Assembly: GCA_947302185.1 (NCBI GenBank)
Contig: CAMYVI010000148.1
Coordinates: 1-6,373 of the forward strand
Direction of reading: 5' to 3'
Source: an uncultured Lachnospiraceae bacterium
GTDB taxonomy: Bacteria > Bacillota_A > Clostridia > Lachnospirales > Lachnospiraceae
Length of the DNA stretch: 6,373 nt
In this document: positions 3,781 to 6,373 of the stretch, piece after piece
How positions within the stretch are numbered: the first letter of the stretch is position 1
How the letters are laid out: each line of letters begins with the position of its first letter
The notes under the pieces: model-generated
Seen by the model: the letters and a program-made list of their open reading frames with translations, nothing else
The model's database searches: none
Told to the model about the DNA's origin: nothing
Translations under genes and position numbers: made by a program

Positions 3781-6373
3781 CTCTTCAGGTTTGAACAGAT
3801 TCTCAATCAGTCTGTCATCGTTTACCTTTGTGAATTCCGTGTAAAGTGTATTGAACAGCTTGTCCGGGTCGATCGGTTTGCAGAGGTACGCGTTCATTCC
3901 GGCATTCAGGCAGCGGCTTTCTGTCTCCGACTGTACATCCGCAGTCAGGGCAATGATCGGTATGGTCCGCGCGTAGACAGATCCGGTCTTTCGGATTTCA
4001 CGAGCCGCTTCCAGACCGTTTTTCACAGGCATCATGATATCCATCAGAATGGCCTGATAGTGATACGATCCCTGACGTAGGAACAGTTCCACTGCTTCCT
4101 GACCGTCACGAGCGAGCTCAACATGAATGTCTTTACGATCCAGCATTTTTATAATGACTTCGGCGTTGATGCGGGTATCTTCAGCCAGAAGAATGCATTT
4201 ACCCGACAGTGTCTTGTCGGAATATGATACATTGCGCCGATTGCTTAATGCAATCTGCTCATTTGTCGCAAGCGGATACGACAGGTTAACTCTGAATTCC
4301 GTACCCTGCCCGAGAATGCTTCGGCAGGAAATAGTGCCTCCGAGAAGATCGATCAGGCTCTTGCAGATATAGAGACCGAGACCCGTGCCTTCCGCTGACT
4401 CGTCATCACTCGTATCCTGTTCGAAAGGCATGAACATTTTGCTCTGGAATTCAGCGCTGATTCCCTTCCCGGTATCACTGATGATATACATATGCTCTGC
4501 ATCTGTTTCGGTGTAGTGCACATTTACTTCCATGCGGACTATGCCGCCGGTCGGAGTGAATTTGACGGCGTTGCTGAGCAGGTTCATCAGGATGCGTTCA
4601 ACATGTCCCGGATCCATGAGGACATGGAGGCTCTTGCATCCGTGGATTATGTAATGGAAAGTCAGACCGGCTTCCCGCGCCCGCTCGCCGATGATTGTCC
4701 GGATATCTTCCAGCAGAGCATCTTCCTGAACAGCGTGGCTGACCGTTACGATCTTGCCCGCATTGATCCGGCTCGTCTCAAGAATCTCTTCGATAAGATC
4801 CATAAGATACCGGCTTGACGCATGGATCTTCTCCAGATTGTCGCGTATCGGTTCTGAAAGTGTTTTGTCTTCCAGACTCAGTTGTGTGAGACCGAAGATG
4901 GCAGTCATTGGAGTCCTCATATCATGACTCATATGAGAAAGAAAAGTTTCTTTCTCCCGACCGGAGCGGACTGCTTCGCGAAGAGCTCTCGCCATTTCTT
5001 CAATCTGCTGCTGATCGTCGATCTGTTTTGTCGTATCGACAAATGTAATGACAAGTCCCTTGACCCTTACTGACGTCGACGAGGTATCCGGAAGCATTTC
5101 GCTGATACTCTGTACACGATACGGGGCGATTCGAAGCAGATAAGTCTTCCCGCCGATGGAAGCGCAATTGCACTCGACCGGCTTCATGGTATGCAGCACG
5201 TCTCTGCAGATAGATATCAGATCGATCGTGACAAAGTAATATGAAATATATCTCAGAGATCGACCGACATCCTGGTCGGCGATGCTGAATTCGGACGCTA
5301 CATATTCGGTGAACTTCCGGATATTGAGATCGCGGTCGACCATCAGGATCCCCACGAGCGTAGTCGAGAGGAAATTGGCAAGGTCATCATTGAGTCCTGC
5401 CAGCTCCGATACTTTGGACTGGTATTCGGAGTTGACGGTATAGAGCTCTTCATTCACGGACTGGAGCTCTTCATTGGAACTCTGTAGTTCTTCATTTGCG
5501 GTCAGAAGCTCTTCGTTTGCTGCCTGCAGTTCCGCGTTCACGGATTCGAGCTCGGATACGGTCTGCCGCAGGTTATCCTGTGTCACTTTCAGATCGTGTT
5601 CAAGATTGGATATTCTGCGAGCCGCGGCGGTTTCAATCTGATACTCCTGCATCGTGCCTTCGATCGGCTGTGTGCCGCGTACGAATGCAAGAGCCGTATA
5701 GCCTGTATTAACTCCGGTCTTGTCCTTGACAGGCTCCGCGAGGACGGATATATACTCCGGAGAATCTTCCAGGAGGACAGGAATTTTTACGTAACCCACG
5801 CGATCCTGTTTTTCACGGCTTTCCTTGAGGGCAGTTGATACGGCGATCCTTAAATCGTTCCTGAGCAGGGCAAATACATCAAGTGTGACAGCACCCGTCG
5901 GCATGGAAATCAGTTTCGAGCAGTCTCCATATGTCCGCGTCAGCTCATTGTTCTCGTTTACCAGCAGGGTAGCCGGCATGAGGGCTTCGAATATGGAAGT
6001 GTCCAGTTCGCTCGGACTGTATTGGACATCTTTGGATTCCTGCCGTACCTGTTCGATCGGAAGAATCGGCATGTCCACTGCCTGCATAGCGTAGTTGATG
6101 CGGTCGTGGGACGGTGCTTTTCCGGAGGCGTTGTGGACAAATATTTTCTCATTTGCACAGACAACCCGGAACACGTCGTCATAATTGATGACTGACTCGG
6201 AACGGCCGAGGAACAGATATCCGCGGTCGTTGAGCGCCATATGGAAAATGGCGAACAGGTTCCTCTGGAGTACGGTCTGGAAATAAATCAGCAGGTTGCG
6301 GCAGCTGATGAGATCAAGCTTGCCGAACGGAGGATCCTGAAAGACATTGTGCTGGGCAAATACGATCATTTTT
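3778..6373 (-). CDS. CheR-PAS-PAS hybrid sensor histidine kinase with receiver (5' end outside window)
   Basis: The frame is open to the window edge. The ATG at 6369 is internal, because the sequence resembles the middle of CheR domains. Counting from that Met, the order is: CheR methyltransferase C-terminus with SCRNLLIYF (22-30) and GYLFLGRSES (50-59); PAS-like domain (about 122-232); coiled coil with an exact seven-residue repeat (about 250-330); second PAS of the PAS_10 type (about 333-447); HisKA dimerisation domain with phospho-His482 in SHMSHDMRTP; ATPase with N-box Asn600, DTGKG (632-636) and GTGLGL (661-666); and a C-terminal receiver with acidic pair Glu730/Asp731, phospho-Asp777, Thr809 and Lys831. 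All key kinase and receiver residues are present. The family (CheB/CheR-PAS-kinase fusions) normally has further CheR and often CheB sequence upstream, which cannot be seen here. No membrane segment is visible, so it probably senses in the cytosol. It should autophosphorylate, pass phosphate to its own receiver, then to the HPt protein encoded next. The signal is unknown. Confidence 0.93.
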   Translation of the reverse strand, partial: KMIVFAQHNVFQDPPFGKLDLISCRNLLIYFQTVLQRNLFAIFHMALNDRGYLFLGRSESVINYDDVFRVVCANEKIFVHNASGKAPSHDRINYAMQAVDMPILPIEQVRQESKDVQYSPSELDTSIFEALMPATLLVNENNELTRTYGDCSKLISMPTGAVTLDVFALLRNDLRIAVSTALKESREKQDRVGYVKIPVLLEDSPEYISVLAEPVKDKTGVNTGYTALAFVRGTQPIEGTMQEYQIETAAARRISNLEHDLKVTQDNLRQTVSELESVNAELQAANEELLTANEELQSSNEELQSVNEELYTVNSEYQSKVSELAGLNDDLANFLSTTLVGILMVDRDLNIRKFTEYVASEFSIADQDVGRSLRYISYYFVTIDLISICRDVLHTMKPVECNCASIGGKTYLLRIAPYRVQSISEMLPDTSSTSVRVKGLVITFVDTTKQIDDQQQIEEMARALREAVRSGREKETFLSHMSHDMRTPMTAIFGLTQLSLEDKTLSEPIRDNLEKIHASSRYLMDLIEEILETSRINAGKIVTVSHAVQEDALLEDIRTIIGERAREAGLTFHYIIHGCKSLHVLMDPGHVERILMNLLSNAVKFTPTGGIVRMEVNVHYTETDAEHMYIISDTGKGISAEFQSKMFMPFEQDTSDDESAEGTGLGLYICKSLIDLLGGTISCRSILGQGTEFRVNLSYPLATNEQIALSNRRNVSYSDKTLSGKCILLAEDTRINAEVIIKMLDRKDIHVELARDGQEAVELFLRQGSYHYQAILMDIMMPVKNGLEAAREIRKTGSVYARTIPIIALTADVQSETESRCLNAGMNAYLCKPIDPDKLFNTLYTEFTKVNDDRLIENLFKPEE
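5413..5538 (-). repeat. Six in-frame 21-bp degenerate repeats coding a coiled coil
   Basis: Six consecutive seven-residue units start at Asn278, 285, 292, 299, 306 and 313 of the visible kinase protein, each of the form N-[AES]-E-[LY]-x-x-x. They are encoded by degenerate 21-bp units. The exact heptad spacing, with Leu (or Tyr) at every seventh residue, makes a continuous coiled coil that links the two PAS domains. A strand of this kind (repeated NEELQS-like units) is a known mark of CheB/CheR-type kinases, so it is a protein feature and not a mobile repeat. The repeats are diverged at the DNA level. Confidence 0.85.

Noticed and set aside
5413..5538. Tandem 21-bp units as a possible CRISPR or satellite array
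   Set aside because: They are in frame, diverged, without spacers, and fully explained by a heptad coiled coil of the kinase.

Overview
The window reads as chromosomal DNA of a low-GC-lineage Gram-positive bacterium, most likely a Clostridia member (Lachnospiraceae- or Oscillospiraceae-like). This is inferred from the DegV-family protein, strong AGGAGG-type ribosome binding sites, use of a TTG start, the style of the hybrid kinase, and roughly balanced base composition. No marker gene fixes the taxon. I see no phage, transposase, CRISPR or RNA genes.

Layout. The left end (1-58) holds one copy of a roughly 40-bp quasi-palindromic repeat. A small plus-strand cupin gene follows (134-484). A structured 204-bp gap contains a strong shared terminator hairpin (589-630) and a second, inverted copy of the repeat (636-675). 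Everything to the right is on the minus strand. Reading right to left, there is a multidomain sensor kinase whose 5' end lies outside the window (CheR remnant, PAS, coiled coil, PAS, histidine kinase, receiver; 3778-6373). It is followed after 8 nt by a stand-alone HPt phosphotransfer protein (3419-3769). A long hairpin terminator (about 3327-3395) ends that operon. Next comes a single-ORF fusion of a maltose/galactoside-type O-acetyltransferase with a patatin-like lipid acyl hydrolase (1670-3229), which has its own extended -10 promoter. Last is a DegV/FakB-family fatty-acid-binding protein (689-1576), also with its own promoter, converging on the cupin gene.

How the genes may work together. 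The kinase, its receiver and the HPt protein contain all the phospho-accepting residues of a His-Asp-His relay, lacking only the final output regulator. The patatin fusion and the DegV protein lie next to each other. They could be linked through free fatty acids, one releasing and the other binding them, but separate promoters make this only a hypothesis. The most unusual items are the acetyltransferase-patatin fusion with both active sites intact and the inverted repeat pair bracketing the cupin gene.
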